A stretch of 64,000 nt of DNA from Rhizobium sp. SL86 (GCF_026672545.1 NZ_JAPPRJ010000002.1:62001-126000); one strand, 5' to 3'. Positions 50,855-59,942 are shown, numbered from the stretch's first letter. The notes: generated by a model not told the origin, from the sequence alone. Made by a program: numbers and translations.

Positions 50855-52257
50855 TCCGCGGCCTCCCCGATCGCCGGGAGCGCCAGTTCCGCAAAGGACA
50901 TGGGCAGCGGTTTTACCGGGGCCTGTCCACGCAGCCGGCCAACGGCCGAAATCGGCTGGCCAGTCGCGGCGGCAAGCAGTTCGGCAGCCGCCGCACCGCA
51001 GACGCGCCCCTGGCAACGCCCCATGCCGACCCGGCTTACCGCCTTTAGCCGGTTCATTTCGACAATGCCGAAATGATCGGCGGCATCGCGAATGGTCGAG
51101 ACATCGATCTCTTCACAACGGCAGACCGTCGTGTTGCCCGGCAGGTCGGCGATCCAGTGGGCTGGGAACGGAAAGGATTGTTCGAGAACCGTACGGAAGG
51201 CAAAGATCTTGCGAAGTTCCCTTTCCAGCAGACCTACCCGCGCGCGATCGACCGCAAGCCCGCGATCATCGAGCAGCGACAGTGCGGCGCGTTCGCCGGA
51301 CAGTTCTGCAGCATCAGCACCGGCAATGCCCGATCCATCACCGGCAAGATAGACACCGGGAACGCTCGAGCGGCGGGCCTCATCCGTCTCCGGCAGGAAA
51401 ACACGATCACGCTCGTTGAATGCAAACCGGCAGCCGGCGAGATCGGCAAGCTGCGCTTCTGACTTCAGCCCGAGCCCGAAGCCCGCGCCGTCGCAGGACA
51501 GATGCCGGGGTTTGCCGCGCACCTCGAAGGAAACGCCCTCAACGCGGTGTGTTCCCTCAAAACGGAGCTTGTTGATGCCATAATGGAAGGCGACGCCTTT
51601 CATCATCATCTCGGCGACGAAACGGGCGCCGCGCAGGACGATGGCAGGAAAGCCGGGAAGCGCCTTCACCATAGCAACGCGGGCGGAAAACGGTGCCGCA
51701 TCCAGCACCGCGACTACCTTCACGCCGGCCTTCAGATATTGCCAGGCAACAAGATAGAGGAGCGGGCCGGTGCCGACAAAAACGACGCGCGAACCGATGA
51801 CGCAGCCCTGGGCTTTCAAGGCGATCTGCGACCCGCCGAGCGAAAAGACACCGGGCAGGGTCCAGCCCGGTACGGGCAGAATCCGGTCCATCGCACCGGT
51901 TGCCAGGATCAATCCATCATGGACAAGCCGCTTGTGTGCGCCGTTCATCGCCACGTCGGCAATGCCATCCGCGAGGTTCCAGACGAGGCTATTCGGCAGA
52001 TAGTCGAGCTTATCCTGGAGCGCGGCAAATTCGCCGTGAAGCCGCTTTGCCTTCGGTGCCTCCGAACCATACCGTGCCCTGGCATCTCTCCCGTCCGGCA
52101 CAAGGGGCTGGCGATAGATCTGTCCGCCGCAGGCTGGCGCTTCATCGACGACGATCGGGCGAAGCCCCGCGGCGACAAGGGTGGCTGCGGCGCGGATACC
52201 GGCCGGACCGGCCCCGACAATGAGCGGCTGTGCCGGGTTCTTCGCGGCGGCACTCAT
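50851..52257 (-). CDS. FAD/[2Fe-2S] oxidase subunit (OoxA/HcnB-like)
   Basis: The product is 468 residues. Residues about 10-45 hold the FAD motif GAGPAGIRAAATLVAAGLRP and GGQIYRQP; a second nucleotide motif, VVFVGTGPLLYLVAWQ, lies near residue 165. The C-terminal BFD-like domain has the cysteine ligands CRCEEID and RCQGRVCG. This is the A-subunit design of octopine/nopaline oxidases and HcnB of hydrogen cyanide synthase. It is coupled to both neighbours by ATGA overlaps and would pass electrons from the DAO subunit onward. Confidence 0.88.
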   Translation of the reverse strand: MSAAAKNPAQPLIVGAGPAGIRAAATLVAAGLRPIVVDEAPACGGQIYRQPLVPDGRDARARYGSEAPKAKRLHGEFAALQDKLDYLPNSLVWNLADGIADVAMNGAHKRLVHDGLILATGAMDRILPVPGWTLPGVFSLGGSQIALKAQGCVIGSRVVFVGTGPLLYLVAWQYLKAGVKVVAVLDAAPFSARVAMVKALPGFPAIVLRGARFVAEMMMKGVAFHYGINKLRFEGTHRVEGVSFEVRGKPRHLSCDGAGFGLGLKSEAQLADLAGCRFAFNERDRVFLPETDEARRSSVPGVYLAGDGSGIAGADAAELSGERAALSLLDDRGLAVDRARVGLLERELRKIFAFRTVLEQSFPFPAHWIADLPGNTTVCRCEEIDVSTIRDAADHFGIVEMNRLKAVSRVGMGRCQGRVCGAAAAELLAAATGQPISAVGRLRGQAPVKPLPMSFAELALPAIGEAAE

Positions 52258-52544
52258 GCGGTCTCTCCGGCGCCGGTCATCACATGCATGCCGTCGGCAA
52301 GCGGGGTCGAACAGGCGCGAACGCGGTCACCGTTTTGCAGGGTGACCCAGCAATCCTGGCAAGCCGACATCTGGCAGAAACCGGCCCTCGGTTCCTGCGT
52401 GAAATCGCTCGGCCTGAGCTGTTCTTCAACAGTCAGGATGGCGCTCAGCAGCGTGTCGCCGCGCCGTCCCTCGCACGGTCTTCCGTTCAGCATGAAACGG
52501 ATCGGAACTTCGTTCTGTCGCGCAACGCGATACAAGAGCGGCAT
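52254..52544 (-). CDS. Small [2Fe-2S] oxidase subunit (OoxC/HcnA-like)
   Basis: The product is 96 residues. It has IRFMLNGRPCEGRRGDTLLSAIL, and the plant-type [2Fe-2S] ligands in CQMSACQDCWV plus a distal cysteine in RACSTP. HcnA and the third subunit of opine-type oxidases have this size and fold. It lies six bases after the permease gene and overlaps the next oxidase gene (ATGA), giving the gene order small-Fe-S, FAD/BFD, DAO, as in hcnABC. Confidence 0.88.
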   Translation of the reverse strand: MPLLYRVARQNEVPIRFMLNGRPCEGRRGDTLLSAILTVEEQLRPSDFTQEPRAGFCQMSACQDCWVTLQNGDRVRACSTPLADGMHVMTGAGETA

Positions 52545-52550
52545 TGGCGT

Positions 52551-53345
52551 TCACTTCTGCCCGACGAGAATGCGGTCCAGTCCGAATGCCCGGTCGAGCA
52601 CGAGCATGGCGACACCGGTCAGGGCGATCATCAGCGCGGAAACGGCTGCCATCATCGGATCGATGGATTCCGTCGCGTACATGTACATCCTGACCGGCAG
52701 CGTGACGGTCTGGGGTGAGGTGACGAAGATCGACATCGTCAGTTCGTCAAAGCTGTTGATGAAGGCGAGCAGCCAGCCGCCGGTGATGCCGGGCAGGATC
52801 ATCGGCACCGTGATCCGCCGGAATACGGTGAGCGGTGCCGCCCCGAGCGTCAGTGCCGCCTGTTCGGCGTTGCGATCGATGCCGGTCAAGGCCGCCATCA
52901 CGAGCCGCAGCACGTAAGGCGTGACGACGACGACATGGCTTGCCACCAGCCAGCCGAAACTGCCCGTGGCGCCGATCAGCGTGAACAATCGCAGCAGCGC
53001 GACACCAAGGATGAGATGCGGAATGATCAGTGGCGACAGGAACAAGCCGTTCAGAAAGGACCGGCCGGGAAACTCGTAGCGCGAAATCGCGATGCCAGCC
53101 GGAAGCGAGATCAGCACCGCGATCGTCGCCGAAAAGGTTGCGAGCCACAGGCTGTTGTAGAAGGACGCCATGAAATCCGGATGGGCGAACACGGCCTTGA
53201 ACCAACGCAGCGAAAACTCGCTCGTCGGGATGGTCAGCGTGCTGTCGGGCGTGAAGGCGACCAGACAGATGATCACGAGCGGCGCCAGCATAAAGCAGAC
53301 AACGAGCGTGTGGAAGATCAGGGCGATTGGTCCGTTGCGATCCAT
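52551..53345 (-). CDS. ABC importer permease, PotC type
   Basis: The product is 264 residues with six hydrophobic helices. The EAA-type cytoplasmic loop is GIDRNAEQAALTLGAAPLTVFRRITVPMILPGI, which docks to the ATPase. The family is that of spermidine/putrescine permease C. It lies between permease B and the small oxidase subunit in the importer operon. Confidence 0.88.
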   Translation of the reverse strand: MDRNGPIALIFHTLVVCFMLAPLVIICLVAFTPDSTLTIPTSEFSLRWFKAVFAHPDFMASFYNSLWLATFSATIAVLISLPAGIAISRYEFPGRSFLNGLFLSPLIIPHLILGVALLRLFTLIGATGSFGWLVASHVVVVTPYVLRLVMAALTGIDRNAEQAALTLGAAPLTVFRRITVPMILPGITGGWLLAFINSFDELTMSIFVTSPQTVTLPVRMYMYATESIDPMMAAVSALMIALTGVAMLVLDRAFGLDRILVGQK

Positions 53346-53357
53346 ATGTTTGCCCCC

Positions 53358-54212
53358 TCAGCCCAGAACCTTACGTGCCCTCGCCTCGATCATCCGGTTA
53401 TAGGCCAGCATGATCAGGAGATTGGCGACAAGAACAATGAAAGCGATGGCGGCACCGAGCGGCCAGTTCAGCTCGTGCATGTATTCGTCATACACAACGG
53501 TCGCCGCCATTTTCAGCCGGCGCCCGCCGAGAAGGCCAGGAATGGCAAACGAGCTTGCCGAAAGGCCGAAAACGATCAGACTGCCGGACAGGACACCGAG
53601 CGAGATCTGCGGCAGGATGATCCTGCGCATAGCGGTAAAACGCGAGGCGCCGAGCGACCATGCGGCCGACTCAAGCCCCGGGTCGAGCTTCTGGATCGCT
53701 GTCCAGACCGGGATGATCATGAACGGCAGCATCACATGCACCAGCGCGATCACGATGGCCGTTTCGCTATAGAGAATACGAACCGGACCGAGACCAAGCA
53801 TGATGCTGGCCTTTGAGATCAACCCCGTCGAACCGAGCAGCATGCTCCAGCCGAAGGAGCGCACGACGACCGAAACGAGCAGCGGTCCAATGATGACGAG
53901 CAGGAAGACCGACCGCCACGGGTTCCACATCCGCGATAGGATATAGGCCTCCGGCACGCCGATCATGACGCACAGAACCGTAGTGATGAAGGCAATCCTC
54001 AGCGTTCGCCAGAAGATCGACAGGAAATAGGGATCGGAAAGGACCGTCGTATAGTTCGAAAGCGTGTAGGTGTCGCGCACACCCAGATTGAAATCATAGG
54101 CATGGAAGGACAGCACCGCGGTCAGCACCAGCGGCAAGACCACCATACCGAGGAAAAAGATCAGGCCGGGCAGAGACAGGAACCACGGCGTCGAATGTGT
54201 CCGTGCCGTCAT
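53358..54212 (-). CDS. ABC importer permease, PotB type
   Basis: The product is 284 residues. Helices alternate with loops; the EAA loop is LDPGLESAAWSLGASRFTAMRRIILPQI. An early FFLGMVVLPLVLTAVLSF helix and a VRSFGWSMLLG region fit PotB. Its ATG overlaps the ATPase stop (ATGA), and permease C starts 12 bases downstream. Confidence 0.88.
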   Translation of the reverse strand: MTARTHSTPWFLSLPGLIFFLGMVVLPLVLTAVLSFHAYDFNLGVRDTYTLSNYTTVLSDPYFLSIFWRTLRIAFITTVLCVMIGVPEAYILSRMWNPWRSVFLLVIIGPLLVSVVVRSFGWSMLLGSTGLISKASIMLGLGPVRILYSETAIVIALVHVMLPFMIIPVWTAIQKLDPGLESAAWSLGASRFTAMRRIILPQISLGVLSGSLIVFGLSASSFAIPGLLGGRRLKMAATVVYDEYMHELNWPLGAAIAFIVLVANLLIMLAYNRMIEARARKVLG

Positions 54213-55276
54213 CCCTCGACCCTCGACACTTCCTGCGGGCGGGCGGCCATCCGGGCGCTTTCAGGCGCCCAGGCAAGCTCGACCGGTTGCCCCACGGCCG
54301 GCGGCAATGACCGGTCGGTATTCGGCGAGGAGACAATGATCAGGCCGACCGCCGTCTCCACATTGAACAGCCAGTGACTGCCGAAGAAAAACCGGGCGCT
54401 GACCACGCCCGGCAGATGCCCCTCGCCCGCCGGCACGATGTTGATCCGCTCTGGACGCAGGGACAGGATGACCGGTTCGCCCTCGGCGGCGCCAGATCCG
54501 GTCGCCGGCAGGATGACGCCCGACGACTGGATGGCGGATGTGAGTGCCGTCCCTGAAATGTTGTTCATCTTGCCGATGAAGGAGGAGATGAATTCCGTTG
54601 CCGGATGATCGTAGACGGCCGCCGGCACATCCACCTGCGTCATCCGTCCATGTTCCATGACGACCACCCGGTCGCTGATCGACAGCGCCTCACCCTGGTC
54701 GTGGGTGACCATGATCGTCGTCGTGCCGACCGTCTGCTGGATGCGGCGGAGTTCGAACTGCATTTCTTCGCGCAGCTTGGCATCGAGATTGGAAAGCGGC
54801 TCATCAAGCAACAGCACCGGCGGTTCGATGACAAGAGCACGGGCGATCGCGACGCGCTGCCGCTGGCCACCGGACAGCTGGCGGGGGTAACGATCGAAAA
54901 ACCGGTCGAGCTTGACGAGTGCCAGAACCTCGGCCACCCGTCGATCACGCTCGGCCTTGCCGATCCTGCGCATTTCCAACCCGAAGCTGACATTCTGCGC
55001 CACCGTCATATGCGGGAAAAGCGCATAGGTCTGGAAGACGATTCCGAGGCCGCGGCGGTTCGGCTTCTCGTGCGTTATGTCGCGGCCATCGAGCATGACC
55101 GAGCCCGCCGACGGTTCTACGAGACCGGCAATCATTTGCAGCGTCGTGGTCTTGCCGCAGCCGGACGGTCCGAGCAGCGAGACGAATTCGCCCTTGCCGA
55201 CCTCCAGACTGACCGCATCGACGGCAGTAAAATTGCCATAGGTCTTCGACAGCGAATTGAGCGTCAGAAAGCTCAT
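54209..55276 (-). CDS. ABC importer ATPase, PotA type
   Basis: The product is 355 residues from ATG 55276, with CTGGAG five bases upstream; GTG 55282 is less likely. Walker A is GPSGCGKTTTLQ, signature LSGGQRQRVAIARA, Walker B VLLLDEPLSNLD, and HDQGEAL holds the H-loop. The C-terminal ~110 residues form a TOBE domain (VILSLRPERINIVPAGE). It is the first gene of the eight-gene operon, facing the IclR regulator across a 171-base AT-rich gap. Confidence 0.9.
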   Translation of the reverse strand: MSFLTLNSLSKTYGNFTAVDAVSLEVGKGEFVSLLGPSGCGKTTTLQMIAGLVEPSAGSVMLDGRDITHEKPNRRGLGIVFQTYALFPHMTVAQNVSFGLEMRRIGKAERDRRVAEVLALVKLDRFFDRYPRQLSGGQRQRVAIARALVIEPPVLLLDEPLSNLDAKLREEMQFELRRIQQTVGTTTIMVTHDQGEALSISDRVVVMEHGRMTQVDVPAAVYDHPATEFISSFIGKMNNISGTALTSAIQSSGVILPATGSGAAEGEPVILSLRPERINIVPAGEGHLPGVVSARFFFGSHWLFNVETAVGLIIVSSPNTDRSLPPAVGQPVELAWAPESARMAARPQEVSRVEG

Positions 55277-55394
55277 GTCCACTCCAGTTGCGCCAGTTTT
55301 TTGCGCGTTTTCTGATTGCGTTCCCGAGGCAAGGAGACCGCAAGAAGCCGCTAACGGTCAATAAAAAATTCCTGTTAAAAAAATTATCATTGAA

Positions 55395-55415
55395 AAATTC
55401 CATTATATGAAATTT
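55395..55415. promoter_or_regulatory. Imperfect palindrome, candidate IclR operator
   Basis: A 21-base near-palindrome centred on TTCCATTATATGAA lies in the AT-rich divergent promoter between the importer operon and the IclR gene, about 33 bases upstream of the latter. IclR proteins bind such TTCCA/TGGAA-like sites. Two positions per arm break the symmetry, so this is a candidate only. Confidence 0.4.
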
Positions 55416-55447
55416 GTGTGGAGACGAGTTAAACTGGATTACGCTCA

Positions 55448-56281
55448 ATGAATGAAGATACCCGCCAGATCTCGAGTGCGCGGCGTACGCTGATCATCCT
55501 CAAGGCTCTCGGTGCGGCCGACAGCGCCGGCATGCGGCTGATCGATGTGGCACGAGAGGTCGGCTGCAACCAGCCGACGGCACATCGCGCAATGCAGGAT
55601 CTGATGGCCGAAGGTTTTGTCGAACAGGTTGCGGGCGGCAAACGCTATCGCCTCAGCGTCGAATTTTTCGTCCTCGCCGCCCGCGCCGGACACGCCGATG
55701 GACTGCGCGAACTCGCACGTCCGGCACTTCTTCGCCTCTCTTCCACCTTGACCGACACGATTTTCCTGCTCGTTCGCAGCGGTTATGATGCGGTCTGCCT
55801 CGACCGTGTCGAAGGGCCGTTCCCGATCCGCTCCTTCACGGGTGACATCGGCGGCAAGGTGCCGCTCGGCATCGGCCAAGGCAGCACCGCCATCCTTGCC
55901 AATCTGCCGGACGCAGAACGAGAGGCCGTGATCCGGTTCAACATGCCCCGGCTGCTCGACCGCAGCCATCTCGACGAAGCAAGCTTCCGCCTCCTGCTTG
56001 CCACAGCCCGCGAACAGGGGTTTGTCAGTTTTAATGCCGGCCTCATTCCCGGCATGGCCGGTGTCGCCGTTCCCGTCTGCGATGCAAGCGGCACGGCGGT
56101 GGCGGCCTTGAGTGTCGGCACGCTTGCCGAACGCGCCGAGGGCGAACGCCTGCAAGCGATCGTGGACATCCTGACCACCGAAGCCAAGGCACTCGGACAG
56201 AAAATCAATCCCTTCGATCCCACCCTGCGCGCGCCAAACCGCAGCCTCAGCAGCGTTCAGCCAACAACCCGGAACGTCTAG
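55448..56281 (+). CDS. IclR-family transcriptional regulator
   Basis: The product is 277 residues. The N-terminal winged helix reads GMRLIDVAREVGCNQPTAHRAMQDLMAEGFVEQVAGGKRYRLS, and the C-terminal effector domain has DRVEGPFPIRSFTGDIGGKVPLGIGQGSTAILA and AGLIPGMAGVAVPVCDASG. It is divergent from the importer/oxidase operon and is the likely repressor or activator of it. Its own promoter shares the palindrome at 55395-55415. Confidence 0.9.
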   Translation: MNEDTRQISSARRTLIILKALGAADSAGMRLIDVAREVGCNQPTAHRAMQDLMAEGFVEQVAGGKRYRLSVEFFVLAARAGHADGLRELARPALLRLSSTLTDTIFLLVRSGYDAVCLDRVEGPFPIRSFTGDIGGKVPLGIGQGSTAILANLPDAEREAVIRFNMPRLLDRSHLDEASFRLLLATAREQGFVSFNAGLIPGMAGVAVPVCDASGTAVAALSVGTLAERAEGERLQAIVDILTTEAKALGQKINPFDPTLRAPNRSLSSVQPTTRNV

Positions 56282-56303
56282 TGGCAACCTGGGTGCTCGG
56301 CTC

Positions 56304-56319
56304 GGCGGTCAGCACCGCC
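56304..56319. terminator. Hairpin between convergent IclR and sensor-kinase genes
   Basis: GGCGGT-CAGC-ACCGCC makes a perfect 6-bp stem with a four-base loop, 22 bases after the IclR stop. No T run follows, so it is a weak candidate for a bidirectional terminator. Confidence 0.3.
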
Positions 56320-56458
56320 GCGAACCGGCCAATGGGCGCAAGGACCAACGGGGTATGGGGGGTGCCGCTCGCGGCTGGAGGGTCGGTGCTGCAATCCTCC
56401 TTTTTCATCGTCTTGTGTAGTGCCAGGACGGTAGCGTCTTGGCCGGCACCGCAGGCCC

Positions 56459-57832
56459 TTACCCGCAAGTCTCGGCAAACGGCAGGCTGAGCACTGCTGA
56501 GAAACCGTGTTCCGTTCGACGGAAATGAAGCTCTCCGTCGAGCTTGTTCATGGCCATCTCCACGATTGCCAGGCCGAGACCACTGCCGTTACCGGCAGGC
56601 GACCGTCCGCGGTGGAAACGCTCCCGAACCCTTTGATGCTCATCCTCGTCGATGCCCGGCCCCTGATCGACAACCGACAAGTCGAGGCGATCGCCGACCT
56701 TGCTGGCGGCAACGACGATGGTCGAGGTTTCCGGTGCATATTGCATCGCATTTTCCAGGACGTTGCGCAGAGCAAGCCGCAAGAGGTTCTCGTTACGGAC
56801 CGAAAAGGACAGGACCTCGCCCACCGCGATCGTGACATTCAGGCCGTGGCCGCGTTGCACGCCGTCGAGATCGGCCAGGACGCCTTGCACGAATTCGGCG
56901 GTGACGAGGTGCTGCGGGCTCGTTCCACGTTCAGCGGAATCCACCGTCGCCATGTCGATCAACTGCCGCACCAGGCGGCCGGTGCGGTCGACACTCGTCG
57001 AAATCTGCCTGAGGGCCTGCGACCGCACCGCCTCGTCGCTGCTCATGGCGGCCACCTGCGCCTGTGTTTTCAGGCCGGCAAGAGGGGTTTTCAACTCGTG
57101 AGCCGCATAGGCGGTGAAGGTCTTTTCCCGTTCGCGCGCTTCACTGACGCGATGGAACAGCGCATTAAGTGCCCGCAGAAGCGGACGAACTTCGCCTGGA
57201 GCATCGGCCTCGGTGACAGGATGCAGTTCATCCGCCGACCGTGCCGCCAGAAGTGCTGCAATACGGTTGAGCGGCGCCAGTCCGCGCGCCACACTCAGCC
57301 AGATCAGAAGTGCAAGAAGCGGCAGACTGGCGAAGGCGGGAACCAGTTGTCCCGTCACCACATCGGCCACCAGCCTGTCGCGGATATCGAGACTATCGCC
57401 CACAAGGACGCGCACGTTCAAGACAGGATTGACCACGGCATAGACGCGCCATTTTACACCGTCGACCGTGGTTTCGCTGAAACCATCGTCATGATCGGAA
57501 AGGGACATGCGCGGCGCGCTCTCCGAGCGGCTGACAAGCTGCCCCTGCAAGGACCAGATCTGACAGGACAGTTGCCGACGATACTCCCCCGCATCCGTTT
57601 CCGCTGCCGTTTGCGCATCCGTCTGGCTGCTGACGGCCGCTGCGACATCGATGTGGTGATCGGTGATGAGCGAACTGACCATGCGGGCCGCTTCCATCAG
57701 CCGCGCATCAAGCGCCTTTTCGACACGGGTCTGCACGCTCACATAGGTCCAGGCAACGCCGAGCAGCCAGATGGCGCTCGTTGTCGCCAGCAGAAGGAGA
57801 AACAGGCGAAGGCGCATGGACTGCATCATCAA
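56459..57832 (-). CDS. Sensor histidine kinase, QseC-like
   Basis: The product is 457 residues. Two membrane helices (about residues 8-28 and 160-180) bracket a periplasmic sensor of ~130 residues. A HAMP-like linker follows, then the phospho-acceptor histidine in AYAAHELKTPLAG, N box in LRNVLENAMQYAPE, and G boxes DQGPGID and GNGSGLGLAIVE. The layout is that of QseC/PmrB kinases. The start overlaps the stop of the response regulator gene (ATGA). Confidence 0.92.
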   Translation of the reverse strand: MMMQSMRLRLFLLLLATTSAIWLLGVAWTYVSVQTRVEKALDARLMEAARMVSSLITDHHIDVAAAVSSQTDAQTAAETDAGEYRRQLSCQIWSLQGQLVSRSESAPRMSLSDHDDGFSETTVDGVKWRVYAVVNPVLNVRVLVGDSLDIRDRLVADVVTGQLVPAFASLPLLALLIWLSVARGLAPLNRIAALLAARSADELHPVTEADAPGEVRPLLRALNALFHRVSEAREREKTFTAYAAHELKTPLAGLKTQAQVAAMSSDEAVRSQALRQISTSVDRTGRLVRQLIDMATVDSAERGTSPQHLVTAEFVQGVLADLDGVQRGHGLNVTIAVGEVLSFSVRNENLLRLALRNVLENAMQYAPETSTIVVAASKVGDRLDLSVVDQGPGIDEDEHQRVRERFHRGRSPAGNGSGLGLAIVEMAMNKLDGELHFRRTEHGFSAVLSLPFAETCG

Positions 57833-58488
57833 ACGGACCCCAGACGATAACCGACGCCACGAACGGTTTCGATGACGGCGCTCCCCAGCTTGACCCGCAG
57901 TTTGTGGATATGCACCTCGATCGTGTTGCTTTCGACGTCTTCCTGCCAGCCATAAAGCCTCTCCTCGAGAGCCGACTTTGAATGGATGGCCGTCGGGTTC
58001 TCCATCAGGGCACGCAGGATGGCGAATTCGCGCCGCGAAAGTGTGACCTGTTCGCCGCTCCGTTCCACCCGCATCGATGCCGGTTCAAGGCTCAAGCTGC
58101 CGCAGGTTAATGTGCCGTTCGCCCGGCCCTCGGCGCGCCGCGCAATCGCACGCAGTCTCGCGGCGAGTTCGTCAAGATCGAAGGGTTTGCCGAGATAGTC
58201 ATCGGCTCCGGCATCAAGGCCACCGATGCGATCGCCGACTTCGTCCTTTGCTGTCAACAAAAGCACGGGCACGCGATTTCCGCTTCGTCGGATCGACAAA
58301 AGGACATCGAGCCCGGAGCCGTCCGGCAGCATACGATCCAGCACAACCGCATCGAACCCGCCAGCCGTCAGCGCGAGAAAGGCATCCGCAGCCGTGGCAA
58401 CCGTATCGACGGCGAAGCCGCAAAGCTTCAAGCCTTCCCGCAATCCATCGCGCAGGACGAGATCGTCTTCCACCACCAGTATGCGCAA
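57829..58488 (-). CDS. OmpR-family response regulator, QseB-like
   Basis: The product is 219 residues. The receiver has the acidic pair EDD at residues 7-9, phospho-acceptor Asp51 in VVLDRMLPDGSG and the conserved Lys in LLLTAKDEV. The C-terminal winged helix includes LEERLYGWQEDVESNTIEVHIHKLRVKLG. Gene order (regulator, then kinase, overlapping) and the CTTAAG direct repeat just upstream match QseB/PmrA systems, which adjust the cell envelope. The transpeptidase and DsbA-like genes on the other side are the likely targets. Confidence 0.93.
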   Translation of the reverse strand: MRILVVEDDLVLRDGLREGLKLCGFAVDTVATAADAFLALTAGGFDAVVLDRMLPDGSGLDVLLSIRRSGNRVPVLLLTAKDEVGDRIGGLDAGADDYLGKPFDLDELAARLRAIARRAEGRANGTLTCGSLSLEPASMRVERSGEQVTLSRREFAILRALMENPTAIHSKSALEERLYGWQEDVESNTIEVHIHKLRVKLGSAVIETVRGVGYRLGSV

Positions 58489-58533
58489 TCAAACCTCCGT
58501 GCGTGTGGTCTTTCCGCGTGATGCCGAGGCAAC

Positions 58534-58550
58534 CTTAAGCCTGCCTTAAG
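58534..58550. promoter_or_regulatory. CTTAAG-N5-CTTAAG direct repeat, QseB/PmrA-type operator
   Basis: CTTAAG-CCTGC-CTTAAG is an exact 11-base-period direct repeat in the 144-base gap between the response regulator and L,D-transpeptidase genes. The (C/T)TTAA-N6-(C/T)TTAA form is the known binding site of PmrA and QseB regulators, so autoregulation and control of the divergent envelope genes are likely. Confidence 0.65.
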
Positions 58551-58632
58551 CTGCGCACGAGATCGCTCGCCCAATTCGAACAGGACGAAAACCCCATTCG
58601 TCCACTCTGCGCTGATGACACAAGGATACCGC

Positions 58633-59337
58633 ATGCTTCTTTGCAAACCGCCGGCAGCCTTCCTGCCCACCGGTCGATCACTGCTCGCGTCCATGCTGGC
58701 GCTTGGCCTTTCGGCCTGCGTCCAGACCACCGAGACCGCACCGCCTGCCCGGCCCACCGTCGACCCCGCCGTGCAGGCCATGTACGGCCCCGTCACCGAT
58801 GGTGAGGAAAAGGTCCCGCCAGTCGATACGTCAAAAATGGACCCGAAAAATGTCCGTCAGATCGTGAACTATCGCACCCCCTATCCGCCGGGAACGATCG
58901 TCGTCGATCCGCATGCGCGGTTCCTTTATCTGGTCATGGAAAACAACAAGGCCATGCGCTACGGCGTCGGCGTTGCCAAGGCCGGCCTGGCATTCGAAGG
59001 CGAAGCCGTGATCGAACGAAAGGGGCGCTGGCCAGGCTGGGTTCCCACGCCGGACATGATCCGACGCGAGCCCGCGCGTTACGGACCACTGGCCAAGGGC
59101 ATGCCGGGCGGCATCAACAATCCGCTCGGCGCCCGCGCCCTTTATCTCTACAAGAACGGAGAGGACACGCTCTACCGCATTCACGGCACAAACGAAGCGT
59201 GGTCCATCGGAAAATCCGTGTCCTCCGGCTGCATACGCCTGCTCAACCAGGACATCATCGACTTGCACAGCCGGGTTCCCGAGGGCTCGAAAGTGGTGGT
59301 CCTCGGTCCCGAACAATCCGGAAAAGGAGAATTCTGA
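58633..59337 (+). CDS. Lipoprotein L,D-transpeptidase (YkuD domain)
   Basis: The product is 234 residues from ATG 58633, with AAGGA six bases upstream; ATG 58615 is weaker. A lipobox (LGLSAC) near residue 30 predicts a lipid-anchored periplasmic protein. The YkuD catalytic motif is present: His in RIHGTNEAW and the nucleophile Cys in SSGCIRL. Such enzymes cross-link peptidoglycan at meso-diaminopimelate or attach proteins to it. The stop shares one base with the next start (TGATG), so the DsbA-like gene is co-translated. Confidence 0.9.
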   Translation: MLLCKPPAAFLPTGRSLLASMLALGLSACVQTTETAPPARPTVDPAVQAMYGPVTDGEEKVPPVDTSKMDPKNVRQIVNYRTPYPPGTIVVDPHARFLYLVMENNKAMRYGVGVAKAGLAFEGEAVIERKGRWPGWVPTPDMIRREPARYGPLAKGMPGGINNPLGARALYLYKNGEDTLYRIHGTNEAWSIGKSVSSGCIRLLNQDIIDLHSRVPEGSKVVVLGPEQSGKGEF

Positions 59338-59942
59338 TGCTTTACAGACGTGAACTGGTCACCGCCGGACTTGCTGTCGCTGGGGCTGCCGTTTTTCTGC
59401 CGCGTGTCGGCAAGGCACAGTTGACGAAGGAAGAGGTGTTCTTCGACAATGACGCTCCCGTGCTTGGCAATCCCAAGGGCAGGATCACGGTTGTCGAATA
59501 TTTCGATTACCAGTGCCCCTACTGCAAAGCCTCCCACCCGACCGTCAAAAAGGTCGTGGAAGATGACGGTGACGTCCGGCTCGTCATGAAGGATTGGCCG
59601 GTATTTGGTGGCGCCTCCGTGTTTGCGGCACAGGCCGTCCTGGGCGCAGCCCAGATCGGCAAATATGAGATCGCTCTCGAATCGCTGATGAAGACCAAGG
59701 GCCGGCTGTCGCAGGAGGATGTCGAGACACAATTGACCGGTGCCGGTCTGACGATCAAGCAGCTTGCCGCTGCCGTCAACGCCAACAATGCCAAGATTTC
59801 CGGCCTTCTGGACCGCAACTATAATCAGGCGCTGGCCTTCAACTTCGCCGGAACGCCATCCTTTGTCATCGGCAATTCCCTCTATCCCGGCGTGCTGGAC
59901 GAAAAGGCGCTGAAGGACGCAATTGCCAAGGCGAGAGGCTGA
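59337..59942 (+). CDS. Exported DsbA-like thiol-disulfide oxidoreductase
   Basis: The product is 201 residues; ATG at 59337 overlaps the transpeptidase stop. The N terminus (YRRELVTAGLAVAGAAVFLP) is a signal with an arginine pair, maybe Tat-type. The thioredoxin fold has the active site CPYC in FDYQCPYCKASHP and the cis-proline loop AGTPSFVIG. It is the Com1/BdbD-like DsbA group. L,D-transpeptidases depend on a reduced catalytic cysteine, so a linked thiol protein is sensible, as either oxidase or reductant. Confidence 0.9.
   Translation: MLYRRELVTAGLAVAGAAVFLPRVGKAQLTKEEVFFDNDAPVLGNPKGRITVVEYFDYQCPYCKASHPTVKKVVEDDGDVRLVMKDWPVFGGASVFAAQAVLGAAQIGKYEIALESLMKTKGRLSQEDVETQLTGAGLTIKQLAAAVNANNAKISGLLDRNYNQALAFNFAGTPSFVIGNSLYPGVLDEKALKDAIAKARG

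Noticed and set aside
50851..52544. Hydrogen cyanide synthase (hcnABC)
   Set aside because: Subunit design is the same, but embedding in an ABC importer operon with IclR control fits opine/amine oxidation better; cyanide production cannot be claimed.
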